A program made the translations under genes and the position numbers. This document shows positions 59,993-61,345 of a stretch of DNA of 61,345 nucleotides, one piece after another. The notes under the pieces were generated by a model, which was given only the letters and a program-made list of their open reading frames with translations, searched no databases and was not told the DNA's origin. Source of the DNA: Verrucomicrobiota bacterium (GTDB taxonomy: Bacteria; Verrucomicrobiota; Verrucomicrobiia; Chthoniobacterales; UBA10450); NCBI GenBank assembly GCA_003220155.1, contig QHRO01000247.1, forward strand, positions 1-61,345, in the 5' to 3' direction. The first letter of the stretch is position 1, and each line of letters begins with the position of its first letter.

Positions 59993-60188
59993 AGAACCAC
60001 GCTTTCTCCGGACGCTGGCAGCTGCTTATGCACAGAGCGGTCGGTTCTCTGAAGCCCTCGCCGCAGCCCAGCAAGCCGCAGCGATAGCTAGGATACAGGG
60101 GAAGACCGGACTGGCAAATCGGCTCAATAAGGACCTTATGCTCTATCGCGGGCATTTCCCGCTTCGGGAAGACTCTCTTGGGGATTAA
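59916..60188 (+). pseudogene. Out-of-frame 3' remnant of TMTC-like paralogue 4
   Basis: From about 59962 this frame encodes FLRTLAAAYAQSGRFSEALA and LNKDLMLYRGHFPLREDS, the last TPR and the LYR...PLR end shared by all paralogues. The ATG at 59916 is not a real start: the first 15 codons are the shadow frame of the preceding gene. It is the lost tail of the gene that ends at 59992. Confidence 0.8.
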
Positions 60189-60591
60189 CTCGCCACAAAT
60201 TATTCATACCACAGATACATGACACAACTGAAAGCAGCGCTGAAATGACGAAGCACGAATGACACGTGGCGAAGGGAGCACAAAATCCGGATGATGAAGA
60301 AGCGACTTCACAATCACCCGTCATTTAAGCAGCCGCTGAGCGACGCTAGCCTACCCAATGGTAATTCGCTCCGATGACGAAAACGCCCAATACCTAAGCA
60401 GAATGCGCAAGTTATTTGAATTGGACGTCGAGCGTTGGACGCTAAAAACTCTTTCGTGGGATTCAGCCTCGCTGCCGGAAGGAGGATGTTGGGCGGTCAC
60501 ACTCGCTTATGCTCGATGGCGCGGCTGTTCCTAACATACCTTGTGTGCCTCAATAAACACAGAGAACTCAGGAAAGCGCGGAGCGCGGCAA
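60189..60591. repeat. 403-base intergenic region with a family H fragment
   Basis: AATGACGAAGCACGAATGAC at 60244-60263 is identical to the first 20 bases of the palindrome at 8554; its right arm is only weakly represented (CCCGTCATTT near 60317). Beyond it are GTCGAGCGTTGGACG-type sequence and an open frame with no protein-like signal. I see no gene here. Confidence 0.55.
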
Positions 60592-61345
60592 TTAAGTATC
60601 ACCGTTGCGACGGCTTCGCGATTTTGCACGGATTAGCGCTGCTTCACGCATAAAATTTGGATTCCGGGTTATGCGTGTGGGCTTTTCCTTGGCCGGATCA
60701 CTTCGCGCGAGCAAAGAAAAACAATCAATCAGGCGTCGTCCACGCCAATTGATAAGCTCTTGGCTGACGCAATGCAGGCCCTGTTGTACGCATAAGGCTC
60801 GAAATAAGTCGGCGCTCATGCTCGGATTACGACGATGTTCCCGATCGAATATCTTCGCCTTGATCAGCGGTTTGATTACCGCTCGGGGAAGTCGCTTACG
60901 CAGGGAGTTAGCATAGTGGCCAAGATTGGAATGGTGGATAAAACCTTTACCGCCAATTTTCAGCTTGGTTCCCAATTCACACAAATACGCCTCCACTACC
61001 TTGCGGTCTGTATGCACAAAAGAGTCGAAACTGAATACGAAATCGACTGACCCATCGGCAATCATCGATAGTGAAAGCCCGTCATTAAGATAACACTTCA
61101 CGTGCGAATCGGCGGCGAAACGCCGGCGACACGCATCAATACAGTCAGTGGCGCGATCAACAACCCACAGCTCCTGGCAATAATCCCTGAGGTAGTGCGT
61201 CCACCGCCCGAAACCAGGCGCGATTTCCAAGATCGTTCCCGCGGGGAGGCAATCACGGACCCGCGGAAGAATGGCGCCAAACCATTGCGCCTCCGAAGTT
61301 CCCCACGGTTCCGACCATTCCTCTCCCGCGTCTTTCCAATCGTAT
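60592..61345 (-). CDS. SAM-dependent methyltransferase (N-terminus beyond the window)
   Basis: An open frame runs from the right edge to a stop at 60592 (at least 250 codons), in-frame upstream of the TTG at 61230. The visible N-terminal part (DWKDAGEEWSEPWGTSEAQW) is followed by SAM motif I LEIAPGFGRWTHYL, motif II VVDRATDCIDACRRRF, and VDFVFSFDSFVHTD. It then continues to a basic end RAKSRSRRNGDT. Type II methyltransferases of this kind act on sugars or small molecules in surface-glycan clusters; substrate unknown. The true start lies outside the window. Confidence 0.85.
   Translation of the reverse strand, partial: YDWKDAGEEWSEPWGTSEAQWFGAILPRVRDCLPAGTILEIAPGFGRWTHYLRDYCQELWVVDRATDCIDACRRRFAADSHVKCYLNDGLSLSMIADGSVDFVFSFDSFVHTDRKVVEAYLCELGTKLKIGGKGFIHHSNLGHYANSLRKRLPRAVIKPLIKAKIFDREHRRNPSMSADLFRALCVQQGLHCVSQELINWRGRRLIDCFSLLARSDPAKEKPTRITRNPNFMREAALIRAKSRSRRNGDT

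Noticed and set aside
60435-60653. 72-codon open frame in the right-hand intergenic region
   Set aside because: No protein-like pattern or start signal, and it overlaps the end of the methyltransferase gene.
1-61345. CRISPR array or prophage/IS element
   Set aside because: No regularly spaced repeats with unique spacers, and no integrase, transposase, capsid or toxin-antitoxin pair recognised.

Overview
The window looks like a chromosomal segment of a Gram-negative, diderm member of the Verrucomicrobiota, probably from the Spartobacteria/Chthoniobacterales side. I base this on three LexA operators of the form TGTTC-N4-GAACA (the motif reported for Verrucomicrobia), a futalosine-route menaquinone gene (mqnD), LptD/LptF-type outer-membrane machinery, many TPR proteins, frequent GTG starts with poor Shine-Dalgarno sequences, and abundant dispersed palindromic repeats. 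The assignment is inferred from gene content; no 16S gene is present.

Region 1 (1-12.8 kb) is an SOS region in an abnormal state. LexA, ImuA, ImuB and DnaE2 normally form one mutagenesis cassette. Here lexA, imuA and the N-terminal (palm) half of imuB are on the plus strand at 10.4-12.5 kb, while the C-terminal half of imuB and dnaE2 are on the minus strand at 0.25-4.7 kb. Inverting the segment from about 4.7 to 12.5 kb would rejoin the two imuB halves head to tail and restore one co-directional lexA-imuA-imuB-dnaE2 order. The distal imuB half has its own perfect LexA box. dnaE2 carries a short out-of-frame deletion that removes the PDIDxD catalytic aspartates. Inside the rearranged block lie dinG, an LptF/LptG permease, a small hypothetical, a dus gene and an IscA/ErpA-type gene.

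Region 2 (12.6-28 kb) is mostly housekeeping. It holds a TolQ/ExbB-ExbD-TPR operon, glgE, a SufR-like regulator, a UgpC/MalK-type ATPase, ygfZ, a 3-hydroxyisobutyrate-dehydrogenase-like protein with a Pro/Glu-rich tail, a parvulin, an M28 peptidase/glutaminyl cyclase-like lipoprotein, parB without parA, mqnD, and a DegT aminotransferase. tRNA-Tyr(GUA) follows.

Region 3 (28-43 kb) has an H1-like basic protein, a Gly-rich RRM protein, a FabF-type ketosynthase coupled to a ketosynthase-like partner lacking the catalytic triad, lptD, ugd, an M29 aminopeptidase, a giant TPR/Pro-Ala-rich membrane protein with a repetitive C-terminus, coaX, hemB and a PD-(D/E)XK-like protein.

Region 4 (43-61 kb) is a membrane and glycan region. 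It has a methyltransferase-GT2 fusion, four paralogues of a membrane GT-C plus TPR family that resembles eukaryotic TMTC proteins (one with an internal stop, one frameshifted), gpmI, an alkaline-phosphatase homologue with eroded metal ligands, a discoidin-like secreted protein, a transglutaminase-like protein, a GT39-type transferase, and a methyltransferase cut by the window edge.

A theme across the whole window is palindromic repeat DNA that sits not only between genes but in frame inside them (twice in dnaE2, in imuB-C and in mqnD), and that also supplies C-termini (dus and the hypothetical after the permease). A 17-base mini-hairpin occurs three times, once nested inside a larger palindrome. 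No CRISPR array, rRNA, integrase or recognisable IS transposase was seen.
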